Shown here: in pieces, positions 12,666 through 26,280 of the stretch | How positions within the stretch are numbered: the first letter of the stretch is position 1 | Layout of the letters: every line of letters begins with the position of its first letter | Assembly: GCA_028023455.1 (NCBI GenBank) | Contig: JAQFVV010006203.1 | Span: 5,918,821-5,982,820 of the forward strand | Origin: Epiperipatus broadwayi | Lineage: Eukaryota; Onychophora; Udeonychophora; Euonychophora; Peripatidae | Direction of reading: 5' to 3' | Length of the DNA stretch: 64,000 bases | Position numbers and translations under genes: made by a program | The notes under the pieces: model-generated | The model's input: only the letters and a program-made list of their open reading frames with translations | Databases searched by the model: none | Told to the model about the DNA's origin: nothing

Positions 12666-15600
12666 ATGCTAGCTGTTCTCTGATCAGACCAGCAACACTT
12701 GAAGAAGAGAATAATATAATTCAAAATACTGTCCTCCACTCTAACTGGTTGTTATTGCTAACAGTTGAATGTAATTAAAAATGTATAAAGTTTCCAAAAA
12801 TTCAGTTGGTTATTAATATAAATTGTTAACTCCTAACTTTCAAATTAATTTTGCATAATATGAACAACACTTGTGAAATAGTTTGTAAAAACTTTTTACT
12901 ATTAATAATCTTTATTAAATATATATTCTATTAATAAACAAAATTACAGAAATTCTTATAAAAATATATAAATAAATCATATTAAAATTAAATATGAAGC
13001 TTAGAATTTATTAGCTTTGAATTCACTTACAGAGTAAAAGTCATTTTAATTTAAAAATAAAACATGTCATTTGTCTGATTGAGAACAATTCATGTTATAT
13101 CCTTCAAGAATTTCTTCCCATTCTGCCTTTTTTTCCCTAATCATACAAGCACAAAATATTTGATGTCTACTTTTTTTGTTTTTAATTCCAATAAGAATAA
13201 CTTTAATAGTTAATACTCATTGGTAGCATGATTTTGCACATTCATATAGTTAGTAAACTATTTATGACATATTTTAAAACCTCTCCAGGAATTATCATTC
13301 CTAAGATCACAAAGGGCAGTTTTAACTCTTATCCAAATACATCTGCCCATATATCAATGAAACAATTTTGCCAACTATGTGATGAATATTTAATACATAG
13401 ATATAATACTAAATGCAATTATCTTAATTTCTATACCAGAATTCAAAAGATGGATAAAATGTCCTCCATTCACACATCTTTTCAAAATATTACTTTGACT
13501 TAGTAAGATTTAAGTAATATTTTTCAGATCCATGTATCCTTTCAACATGTCAAATAAAGATCTAAAATAATTATTATACCAGCAAATGACTGAATCTCTT
13601 TATAGTTTTAAACCACTAATTTTTCTTGTCAGTCATTTAACTTCTGTCTATAAATATCTAATTACAAACAGAAATCCACATTCACTAATTTTTTTATGTA
13701 TTTTTAAATGTAACCCATTTTTTAATTCCACTATCCTTTTAACTTTGAATCATACTAACCTATGATTTATGTATGCATATCTGTAAATAAATGTTCAAGT
13801 AATATTAATTTCTTTGCATTCTGAATCTGAACATAATTCTTAAGATGCCATTGTTTTGAATATTTCTTTGCAATATACATATATTTCTGCCTAAATCAAA
13901 TATTCCATAATAATCAATTTTGCACTGTACAAAAAAAAAATCAATAACAATATACCATTAAAATCTAAAGATCCAATAATTATTATTATTTACAATAATT
14001 TTTAGTTACATTTTTATTATTCCTTCCAACACATGTTCAAGTCTCCGAAAAGAAAATTTTAATAATATTGAATGCAGTAATGTTATTTAACAAGAAATAA
14101 ATTTTTACTCTGGACTTTCTGGATCTGACATTGGAGAATTATCATCATCATTAATTCAGTGTTTTGACTAGTTCCAAAAAGGCTGCAATTCATTATTCTA
14201 CTGCTGATAAAACTTGTTTTCTTCAGTTCTGCATAAATAACCATAAATGAATCACTACACATTTATAATATCTATGTCTTCCTCTTATTCTCCTACTTTT
14301 TATTTTGACTTCAAGAATATCAATATGTTATAAAACAGTACCAATATATTATATAGTACCCAATATGATATAAATTGTTTCAGCCAAGAAAGATAATTAG
14401 AGCATAGTACTGATAAAATGGCACAAGTTCCAATATGTAATCTTATTTTAATACAAATAAAAATTCCAAATATAAAAAGATACTAACATCTCATATCAAA
14501 TCCTACATTATGCAGTCTTCTTTCAATCAATTATCTGCTCTTCCAAAAAAAAAAAAAAAATTATATTCACGCAATTAAATTTCACTAAAAAAATTATATA
14601 GTAATAATCTTAAATAACATTGGCTATCTATTTGCAAGTACAATCCTAAGTTCTGATCTTGAAGAAGTTTGCATATTTCACACATCTACACTTAGTATAT
14701 ATTTCTTTCTTATTGTCATTATTTTCTACTTTGCTATCATTGTGAATAATATTTACAACTATTTAAATAAACAAACTTCTAAGATCAATAACTTAGCTAG
14801 ACTTTATAAGTTATTCTTCTAGTCATTTGCCAAGTGAAATTCTTATACAAATCCAATTTCAAAATGATTCCTTAATGATTATATTGTTAAACTTGCTCTC
14901 AGCAGTGCTTTCTTAACACTGAAGATTTTGTAACTTACATTTACATAGAGAAAAAAAAGATTCACCATTAGAATTAATGTAGAGAAAGATAATCATGTGA
15001 TAAGCTCATAATAATCAAGTCCTATACCAAAAAGTAAATAAAATCAATAGGCAAAGAAAAAAAGAGAAAAGATTGCATATATCAGAAACAAAACCCAATT
15101 TTTATTCAATGATTCAACAGCACATCCCAAAAATAGCAATAGATTATCTTGGTTATTCAGAATTAACCTTTACATCTAAATATTCCATTACCCCATCTAT
15201 GGATGCTATCCATCATTTAAATTAAATACTTTTAATGTTTTACTATTAGTGTCACAAAATATATAATTAAAACAAAAATGTTAAAGCTTATTATGGAGCA
15301 AATAAGTTATGGGCACCCAATATTTAGCTGTTAAAATTACAACCATGAATCACAAAATTGTCTAATATATGCATAGGATTGCAGAATCAAACAAAAAACT
15401 TAATAAAGGTCTTAGAGCAATCTCTACACAGTTTTAGCTTTCTGCCCTGCAAAACTCCAGTGCTAAATAAAATCACATAACTGATATTTTTCAAGATTGA
15501 TGACTGGTATAAAAAGAATTGCTTTAGATTCACCTATATAATTAGAAAGTAGGTTGAAGATAAGGGTAGCCACTCTTGTCTTTTAAAGTCTTTAATCTTG

Positions 15601-17984
15601 TGTTAAGATTTCTACTGTTACATTTAGATGCATAGTTGTAAGGTTAGCCTTAATATATATTACTTATGTAATGAGTATGCACTTAAATTATTAATTACAA
15701 CTTTAACATAATTAGGTAATCTTATATGAGGTAAAGGTAGTGTATGAAATTAAGATTTATAACTTTTTAAAGTGCATATATTTAATTTTCAAAAATAATT
15801 TATCTTTATTGTACCAGAATTAGTTAAAATAATAAGAGCATCTTGTGATACATTAATTACTTTGACAAAAGTTGGCATGCTTGCAATTTGTGGTACAGAA
15901 TTATATAACATTTGGGCATTTTCTAAAGGAATGGTCAGCTATTTTTCTTTGAAGAAATGTTTTAAGTGTTCTAATAGAGATATCTGATTCAGATATTGAT
16001 TTTCATTTATTCTTCAAAAATGACTTAATATAAGCTCTATAATATTAAAACAAATGAGGAGATACCATATTACTTATACAAATATTTGAGTAGAATATAT
16101 GAATTTGATCATCCCATCCATCAATATTTGAATTAGAACATTATCATCACAGAACCTAAAAATATTGTCTGGAAAAAATGTTTGCATTACTAAAAGAAAA
16201 TGTTTGCTAAAGTGTTCAACAGATTACTGAACCAAAAGAACATTTATAATATAACTCCTCTAATCATGAAGTTTTACCACTATTCTATTGATGAAAGAAA
16301 GCAGTTGTGTTCTGTAGGTTGCTTTTGGTAATTTACAGAAACAAAGTACAAGTGGTAAGAAAAATTGTAAATCATAATTGACGGGACTATATGTAAACTT
16401 CCATTCATTTATTGTCTAAACTGCCTGTATCATGGCTTTCACATCAAAAAGCAATGGCCTTGAAATAGCAGTCTGTCCATAAATATTCCTATAAAACTCA
16501 TGGCTAACTACTTTTGTATATATGGCCAATCCTTAAGTGACCAGTGATCTCTTCAGTTTTAATCCACTGTGATTTTGGCTATAGTACTTCATAATATCCA
16601 TCAATCATTCTAAATAAGCATTGATTTCTAACCACAAAATTTTTCACATATTATTCTCTAATTTTAAGTGAATGAAATAGCCTGTGTCATTTGGTACAGT
16701 GATAGTGTAACATTCTGGAGCTCAAGAACCATAAATCACAGCTAGTTCTATCACTTGGTGCTTGAACTTATAACCCACCCACCCCAGCAATAAATCACTC
16801 GATTTCTTTAAACAAATGAAGCCATTACTCTTATGCATGACAATATACTAATTAAACACTTCAACTGATTTGGATACCAATGCTTAATTTAATGCACTGT
16901 AAAAATGACTATATGATTCTATTTAACTAAAAAAAAAAAAAAGTGTTTCTTTATTGGCTTGAAAAAATGACATCAAACTTTTGAAACATTATTCCTTATC
17001 AACCCATCCTTGAAATATAACTGTAAAATCAAAAAATTATATAGTTGCTTATTTCCCATTCTGTGTTATATCACACCCCAAAATAGTTGTTTCTGTTATT
17101 TTGTCCAACTACCTTATATATAAATGTCATTATAATAAATAATAATTCTGACACTTTGCACTTTATTAAAAGAGTAAAACTATTCACGTCTCATTAGCAA
17201 TTTGAATTATTTATTACTGATTGCTTGAATAGGACAGTTTTGATTTCGTTTGAACTAAACTAGAGCGTGAACTTAAATCACCTTTATATTTGAAACTTTT
17301 ATACAAACATTATTAAGTAATTCAAGAAAAATTAATACTTAATCGCTACTTGTTTCGAAATAGCTAAATTATTTATGAATATTAAATTATGCAAAATTAT
17401 AACTGCTTCAAATTGTGAATATAATTATTAAAATAAAAATTAAAGCCCTCAAGGTAATATTAGAAAAGATTAAAAATCAAGTTTTTAAAAATCAAATAAT
17501 CATACAGTCAAATGAGAAAAAAGTAATTTATTCCGTTTTTTCCTTCTTAATTATAAAACGACGGTGCTTTAATTTTTAACATATATATATACTGTGGTTT
17601 CGAAAGTCATGACACTCGATATTAAAGTGATATTTTAAACAAACCAGTTATACCCTGATGACCAAATTGGTTTTTAGTTTATTTTACTCAATTTGAAAAT
17701 AGATATACAATCTTAAGTTCAATACTAATAAAATATTAAATGGAACTCTGCTTATTCTTAATGAATAATCAGGAGCAATTTTCTTTACTCCATTTTGGTT
17801 ATTAATATATAATATAGTAAGGATACCAAAATATAAAGATAATCTGATTTTAGATTATATAACTATGCAAGTAAATTGACTTGGATTCAAAACAATTTTT
17901 TTTTTTAATGTTAGGCTAACAGCTCAATAATGTAAGAAAATTAAAGATAGATGAATATATGTGTTAATGTATAATATTTTTATA
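12666..17984. other. AT-rich spacer
   Basis: I find no supported gene. Poly(A) or poly(T) runs occur near 14546-14561 and 16928-16943. A possible further tRNA-like head near 16690-16730 is too weak to list. Confidence 0.45.
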
Positions 17985-18700
17985 ATATAATTTCACTACA
18001 CCACCCTCATGCAAGGTAGGGAATGGTTTTTATCTGATTTTAACATCTTGTGAAGGAATATAATCATAAACATATGACCAAAGATATCCATGATCCCAAA
18101 GATGCACATTTAATTCTGAACCAGTACTCATTAATTAGCCCAGATCACAATCTCTGACATATAACTTTATCATTGTTCAGTATATATATATATCAAATTG
18201 CTACAGTTTAATTGATGTGTCAAACATGCTGCCCTCACAATTTTGACCCAAATCACTTAGTAAAAGTATATTAATAATTTTTATTAATCATTCATTAGAC
18301 AGAGATTCTCCAATAATGAATATTTTTGTAATGTTCAATACACCACACTCACACAACATAGGAAATGATTTCTATCTGCAAGTGATTTATGTCAAAGTTG
18401 TAAGGGCAGGACATTTAACACATCAATTATACTGTAGTAATTTTCTATATATATACGGAATAATGATAAAGATATGTGTAAGAGATTGTGATCTGAGCCA
18501 ACTGATGAGTGCTAGTTCAGGATGAAATGTGCACCTTGGGGATCATAGATTTTTTCCATGTCTTTGGTCATATGTTTAGGATTGCAACCCTCCACAAAGT
18601 GTTATAAGCAGATAGAAATCATTCTCTACCTTGCATGAGAGTGATGTAGTGAACATTACACTACAGAAACATTATTCATTATTGGATCTCTAGTCTAATC
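17985..18700. repeat. Nested foldback repeat made of family-1-related units
   Basis: Two relationships are visible. The sequence at 17993-18195 ('cactacaccaccctcatgcaagg...') returns reverse-complemented at about 18470-18665. The sequence at 18296-18380 ('attagacagagattctccaa...', 'ggaaatgatttctatctg') returns reverse-complemented at about 18608-18697. The second pair delimits a ~400-bp element with ~90-bp inverted arms. A truncated direct relative lies immediately before it. RNA across this region would fold into a long imperfect hairpin. Confidence 0.7.
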
Positions 18701-21700
18701 AATATCTAATAAAAATTATGAATATATATGCTAATTCTAGTTTTATATACAAAGACAATGTATCAGAAAATGAGACTAGGGTTAAAGATATAATAACACC
18801 GCCATCTAGTATACATTATTGCTCTGGAATCTGATGAAAAGAACTCTTTTGCAACTTTAAATTCAAGTCTAACACTCCCAACTCTTAAAACTGCAAAGGA
18901 AACTATATTGTATTGTAATATTGCACAGTATCTTATGTCTTTTGGTTGTTGTTGTTTAATAAGTTTTCTCACATAGATAAATATATTTGCAGTATTGTAA
19001 TTCCATTGAAACTTTTTCACATTGCTTCAAATATCGAACTTAACTATTAAAGAATATATGTTTTAAATATGCATAATTATTACTGTTAAAATATTTAACA
19101 CCAAATAATACATATTTGTTTTTTTACTATCTGGGTGAAAAAAAAATTGTTTTCATTTTCTTCACCAAATATTATAGAGAATGACAGCAGATGTTTTGTA
19201 CTATAATTTTCTAAGCTATATTCAGTGATAGTGCGATGGACTCAATGCTAAGAAGTATAATACCTATTCTGATTATATTACAATCATAACATTTCATTTT
19301 ACAATGAACACAGAATTTATTCTCTATTAGATAGTCATTTCTCAACCAATACAATTATATCATTTCATTTTACAATCAGCATTGAGACACAAACCTTTAC
19401 ATTCTACTTAACACATGCTGATACTTATTTGTCAATCAATGATAGATAGTTATCTTGACTGGCTTCAAGGCTAGTTATCTGAAACATAAATCCTAAGCAT
19501 TTTTATAACTTCAATTTTTTTAATATTTTTTTGAGATTTATCCAACCTGTACTTAAACTTTAGGTTATAGACATGGTAAATGGGTATGTTACCACTACAC
19601 ATCTTTAAATTCTTTGTAATATGTATGAGTGAAAATAAAAAAAAAATTAAACTACCACATTGTATCATTTTAATATGGTAATGATAGTTCCAAAAGTGTG
19701 AATGCCTTTTTTAAAGCAAAAAATCCTAAAAAAATAATTTCAAATGATCAATTAAAATGAATATGTTAGAAAATTAGAGAATGTGTGATATCTAACAGAA
19801 GATGAGGGCATATACTGATAGTTGTGAAGTAAAAGATGCCTGTTATATTTAAATGTTCATTAATCACAGTTATAAGCATCTAGATATTAATATTCACTAT
19901 GAATTGCCCTATTTATATATATATATACATATATGAGGCCCTATAGCATAATACTTAATGCAATTTATCTTTTTCCAAGTTACAAATAGGTTAAATTTTT
20001 TTCTTCAGATAGAACACCCATAATCACCCAAATTAATTATTCATTCAAGAAATATAAGTGGTCCTGTCTTCACTATTGGTGATTGGAGTATCTTATTCCT
20101 ATGTGTGATAAACTTATAGTTACTTTCATGTTATTCACACACACACACATTCTGTATTTATAGTCTTTCCAATGCAAAAAAAATGTGTTGTATTTTGTGA
20201 TATATTTTCATAACAATTTTTTTATAAAAAAGTTCCTGTTTCATCATCTACGTTCATTAAAAAAAATAAGTGAATTAAATAAATTTGAAATATATTTTCT
20301 ATATTTATAATCCTAAGCCTCTCATCTAAAATTTCCTCCACAAATGCGCTTTATAAAGTTTCTTTACATTTTTTTATACATTTTCTAATATGAAGACTTC
20401 CTTCTGTAACTAAAAAAAACAGCTCTGACATGTGTTTATAAATTTGGCAATCTTACAAACATTGGCAGAAAATACTGATAACAAATTTGGTTATGCTGAC
20501 AAAAAGTATCACACCAATCTAGATTAATTTTCTATTTTTAAATCACTTTGTTTTATACACACAATCACTTTCTTGTAATCCTAAGTACATATACACTCAT
20601 ATATACAATATAATAATTCTCAAGTATAAACTAATTTCATCATAATAAAGAATGTTTTGTTAAAGTTTATTTATTATTGAAAAAAAAAAAAGAAATTCAT
20701 ATACAATTATATTTTAATTATATTTTATTACAAAAATGAGATTAAAAACTCCTTTCACATTATATACTGTTGTTAGTATATTAACACATAAGCTGATTAT
20801 TCAAATAATCAGTTGTCTTTTTCTTTATTTTAACCTTATTAACATTTAACACTACAAATAAGGAACCCTTTCATGAAATCCAATTCATTTTTAAATGAGT
20901 ATTATTTTCAAGTAAAACCAAAAACTTGCTGTAGAAAATCATTAGAATATACATAATTTTTAAGAAAATATATATATATAACAAAAATAGAAAAAATACA
21001 TAATCAAAAAAAAATAAATTTTTTTTTGAACCAATACATTCGTCTTTTGTTTTGAATTTTAAAAGTGTACTAGTGAACTTTAAAAAAAAAATTTTTCTTT
21101 CTTTTTTATTTTGTTCTTCCATTATGTTTGCATCCTGCTACGGATTTCTATATATATATATATAATTTTATAATAGTACTAGTATAAACACACCAGTATT
21201 TAAAGACGTGATTATAATGTATATAAGGTAAACAAATCCATATTGATCAAATGCAGTTTTAATCAAGTTTCTGAATCAGAAAAGCTTTTAAAATACACAT
21301 CACTATACAAATATTGGATATTAAAATCTTATAAATATGATTTTTTTTAAAGATATATATATATATGTTAGTTCTTTAATCAAAAGCAGTTTACAAAATG
21401 TTTATAAGTTAATTATACTTTTAATTTGTAGTAAAAATGTATTTCTTACATATTGCAAACAGTGCAATGCAACAAAAATGAATATCTTTTCAGGTATGCA
21501 CAAATATGTGGAATACACGCAAACACAAGAACAATCCATACATATATCTAGGTTGAATTTAGAAGTTTAAGATTTTGATACAATTTTAATACTGATATTT
21601 TTTTCTTAAAAAGTTCTGAATTTGGGTTAAAAACGAATAGGAAAAAACGATTGTTATTGATTTTGTTAATCACTTTAAAAATATGGAATTAATATTTAAT

Positions 21701-24507
21701 GAGTAATGACTGGTGATTCTATTTAAAAGTTGAACATCAGTTTAATTTAAATAAAATATGATGAATCATCTGATCAAATACAGGATCCACCCACATCTAG
21801 CCTATTTTCTATAAGCTTTCTTGTTCTTTAATTTGCTCTTCAAAACATATATATACCCACTTCCTTAAAATTTTCTGTAATTTTTTTTTTCATACATAAG
21901 TGTTTTTCCCAAATCTTTTCATAATTCTTTATTTCTATGTTAATGCTCTTTCCAATATTTCTTTAGCTTCCCAATTTTCTAAATATTTTTTTCAGTAATA
22001 ATTACCAAACTTATAAATTATTTTTTTAATTATTCTCCAAATCCATATCTTCAAAGTCTTCATCTTTCCTCTCTTTTTCCAATCATTTTAATTTCATTAA
22101 CCATTTCTTATATGTACCTTCAGTTATATATATATCATCCCATTGTCTTTGTCACTATTTTACCAAGTATTTAAAAGAATAAACACATTTTTGAACATTT
22201 ATCTTTTTCCAAATTTTCTATAAATTCCACAATACTGCCTTAATAAGTAGAAACGCTATAAACATGTAATGCATAACACAAACATGCATAAAATAATTTA
22301 CATAATTAATAACCAATAAAATAACTAATTCTTTTTCTTCTCTACACATTCTTATTTTAACCTCGGTATTGTGTATTTCTAATTTTATTCATCCAATTTA
22401 TCATTTTCATTTTTCATCAGATATTTCAAAAATTTATAATGCAAGCATTTCATATATACATTTATAACTATTTAACTAATATCATCTACATGAATATTTT
22501 ACTTATTGCTAAATATTATATTTAAATATTAAAGCAAAGATTTTCAAGTGTGAAAAATGTGATCATAGCTTCTGAATGAGAATGAGTCCTTGTGTATGCT
22601 ATTGGTTTATTATTATTATTATTTCCAATCTCCAACAATAACTACTGAGCATCAATACTATCTAGATGATGGCAAGTAAAATCTAGCTAAAATGTTAGGT
22701 GATAATAATTAATAATAATAATAACCATCAACTAAGCAAATGAATTCAAAATCTGTACCCATATACAAGTGTGAGTATACACATATTTTTAGATATAATT
22801 ATAAATAGTTTCAAATTTAAAAAAGGGTATATAAAGTAATCTATTAAAATAAATATGCAATTTATATTTTTAAAATTGATTTGTTTTAGAAATAGAATTA
22901 TTGCCTTCCAATTAATCTTAAACATAGATGTAACAATAATAATAAATTAGCATTATTAATAATCAAAAGCTATTTATTATTTGTTTATATCGCTTTTTCA
23001 CAAATAACTCTTTGAAGGCATAAACCTGCTCTCCAGAGATATGTTAATGCACAATATATGTATGTCTTTGCAATTATAAATATATTCAGGATATTGTAAA
23101 ATAAAGTTAATACTTCTTGCAAACTAAAATGTAAATAATAAATGGCATTTTGTCACAAATAAATATAATTTTATAAGACTACATCAGGCATTGCATATTA
23201 ATCAATTTCTGCTTTATCAAATAATCAGATTTAAAATGAACCACAGATCAAAGAAATAAAGAATTTCCTTAAAATACAATATGCTTTATAAAAAGCAATA
23301 ATCATATTCAAGAATATTTACTCTAATTATATTTAAAATTGTTAATACTACTTTTGACCTGTTAATGAAGAAAAGATCCTTCAATGCACATCATTAAAAA
23401 AAAATCAAATAATTTGTCAGTTAAGATGTCATACAATGCCCAAGCATTTAAAATTGAATTGCAATCTATAAACTTTTTGGTTCTCTGGTCCGTCACTTTA
23501 TCACTGCCTTAAACCAAATAGGATAAGTGACCATCATTGATAAACTCAGGTGTTAATGTTGACTCTTAATAATATATTTTAAAAAAATCTTTTCCCTATT
23601 CTAGTGTACTCTGATTCAGCTAAATTATTACAATTTCAAACAAATTGAAATAATTAAAAGAAAGGATTTGGCTTCCAACAACTTACTCAATAAAAACAAT
23701 CAGTATTCAACGTGTAAACTTTTGACCAATATGAAGAAATTTTTCAGCACCATGAGAATCATACAAATATAGAAAGTTTTCTTCATATAGTTTATCTTTT
23801 GCTTTATATCATCCCAGATTCTTTCAGATAACTGGAATTATTTGTCTATATTTTGTTGTTGTTATTGTTGTTTTTGATAGTTTATGATCATCTTTAATGC
23901 CTAATGTTCAGTTAGATTGTTTCTTCATATAATTCTTCACTTGACATTTCTCTAGATCATTACAAGCTTTCAAACATTACAAAAGCATCATTCATACAGG
24001 TCATTATAAAAATTTTAAAAAACTACTATTCAACATCTGATTAAATATAAGTTATATTAGAAAAATTGTCTGACTACTGATCTATAAACTTCAGTATTAA
24101 AAAAAAAATGCAGAGTTGTGGCAATGAGTTGTAATCTTCTGCCTAATAGATCCTTTTGAGTTAGAAGATTGATTTCATCTTCATATTTACTATTACTTCA
24201 TCAGGTAATCATTTGCTCTATTTCCAGTTATCCAAATGAATATAATTATTTTGTGATTTAATGCCAACTCATTTAAGATTATTTAAAAGGCATCAATTAT
24301 TCAAATATTAATTACCTGACTATTAATTATTCAAATGACAATTATCTGAACCTTCAATTATCTAAATTTCCTCTCCCTACCTCATACATCTAAAAATATA
24401 TATATTTAGTCAGTTTTCCACATGTTAGCTGAAGGATTAGTCCTGCCATTTAGTGCTTTTGTTTTAATTATTTATTGGAATTATGTATGCAGTTAATTAT
24501 AGTTTCT
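18701..24507. other. AT-rich spacer downstream of the gene
   Basis: No coding or transposon signature is supported. There are microsatellites such as (TA)n near 19916-19928 and (CA)n near 20136-20149, and one short palindrome 'ctgattattcaaataatcag' near 20791-20811. Degenerate AT-rich ~30-bp tandem units lie near 24290-24370. Confidence 0.5.
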
Positions 24508-24556
24508 TTCTATAAATTTAATATCAAATCAATTATTTGATATCAAATTTATAGAA
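24508..24556. repeat. Short near-perfect palindrome
   Basis: The left arm 'ttctataaatttaatatcaaat' and the right arm 'ttgatatcaaatttatagaa' pair with one mismatch around a very small loop. There are no flanking features, and as a terminator or regulatory element it would be speculative. Confidence 0.7.
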
Positions 24557-26230
24557 AAAAAAATTATTATTAAAAAATAATCATTGAAGTATTTTAAAAG
24601 AAATGTTTTATTTAAGACTACATTTTAAGAACTAATAAGCATAAATCAAAAATACAAAGTATCTATAGAATATTTTTTCTTCTTTTCTTTACATAAAAAA
24701 AAAGGTGGTGCTTAACTTTTCTAAAAAAAAAAAAAAGAGAGAGGGGGGGATAGAAACATCCATTCTATTATCTTCAGTGAAATCATAGATAAGCATATAT
24801 TAAAAAATCTTATACTTTAATCAGTTTTTATTTCACATAATAAATTGTTTGATAAAACTTCATTTTATTTTGATGTATTTGTACTTTTATCTTTGTAATT
24901 CCAAGCATTGTTTAACTTTATTTAAGGCTGACTATTTGCTTAGACTTCTAATTCAATTTTAAAAATGCATCCTAAGGACTCACTGAGGAATGATTATTGT
25001 GCAACTTTTATTTACAGACTTCATCATTTACTTTTTACATTACTTCATTTCAAAATATGAATATAATAAATTTACACAATTATACTTGATTTTATATAAA
25101 CTACATGCTCTCTCATGTGTTTGATTAACCAAATTATTAATTCTCAGAGCCACCCATCAATCGAAATAATTAATATAACTCAAATAATTCTAAATAATGG
25201 TAAAATATGTATGAATTAATAAATTACAATATTTGGTAACAAAAAAAAAACATATTTAACCACTCATCTACCTATCTATTTTTCTCCTTTTTTTCTCTCT
25301 CTCTAATTATCTATCCCCACCCTATCTAACTATCTATCTATCAATCTTTTTTTTTTAAAAAAAAAAAAAAATAAGACATTGGCATATCCTGAATATATTT
25401 ATTTGGATATGTTTGTGATTATCTGTATATATGTATGTACACTAACATTATTCATTATAAAACAATGTGCATTACAATCTTTTAACAATGTGCATTACGA
25501 TCTTTACTAAATACAGTAGTTGTCAAAGTTAGAAGATGCATCCCTAGAATACACAGAAAAAAATCTGCAATTGATCAATATTTTAATTTTCTTATAATAT
25601 CTATTAGATGAATTCATAAAATTATAATTATTTCAAAATTCATTTCAAGGCAATACAAATCTAATATAATTTTAAATAACAATAAAACAGAAGAATTAAA
25701 GACAATTTTTTGTTGGATAATTATCTAATAAATTACAAGAGTATATACATCATATCATATGATAGAGCGATGTTTATACAATATATATGAATATATACTA
25801 TCACACACACATAAGCAAATAAAGCCAAACTATAATCAACTGCAAAATATTTTCAAATAGATTTGACACATATACACATTTGTTTTCTACAGCAAGTGTT
25901 AAAAATAATAATACTTTTGTATGTAGCAGTTCAAAATAGACTTTCAAATTTCTCCATTGCAGATCTTCAATCAGAAGCTAAAATTTAAATCAATATTCTA
26001 TTTCCTTTACAAAAATATAATAATCCAGTTTTTATTAAATACAATAATACTAATGATATAGATATATAAAAAAATCATTAATAAAAGAACTCAACCTCAT
26101 AAATATATACTATATATATATAACAAGTTATAATTGAGGCCATATAAATTATATTAAAATCGAAACTACATATACAAAAGCTCATTTGCCTATTATAATA
26201 ATACTTTTCCCTGCAAACTCATAACTGCTG
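24557..26230. other. AT-rich flank with simple repeats, possibly including 3' UTR
   Basis: The stretch contains a purine run (24736-24752), CT/ATCT-rich simple repeats (25262-25350) and a 23-bp tandem duplication ('aacaatgtgcattac' at 25461 and 25484). If the gene uses polyadenylation sites beyond the first AATAAA, part of this could be 3' UTR. Confidence 0.4.
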
Positions 26231-26231
26231 T

Positions 26232-26237
26232 TTTATT
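26232..26237 (-). promoter_or_regulatory. Candidate polyadenylation signal (AATAAA)
   Basis: The complement of 'tttatt' reads AATAAA about 45 nt downstream of the TAA stop at 26281-26283. In DNA this AT-rich such hexamers are common by chance, so the position supports it but does not prove use. Confidence 0.3.
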
Positions 26238-26280
26238 ATTTTTTAAAAATTAAAACATTAACAATATTTAATTTAATTCT

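Noticed and set aside
16680-16780. tRNA-like A-box start ('ttggtacagtgatagtgtaac')
   Set aside because: I could not find a convincing B box at the right distance or any stem pairing.
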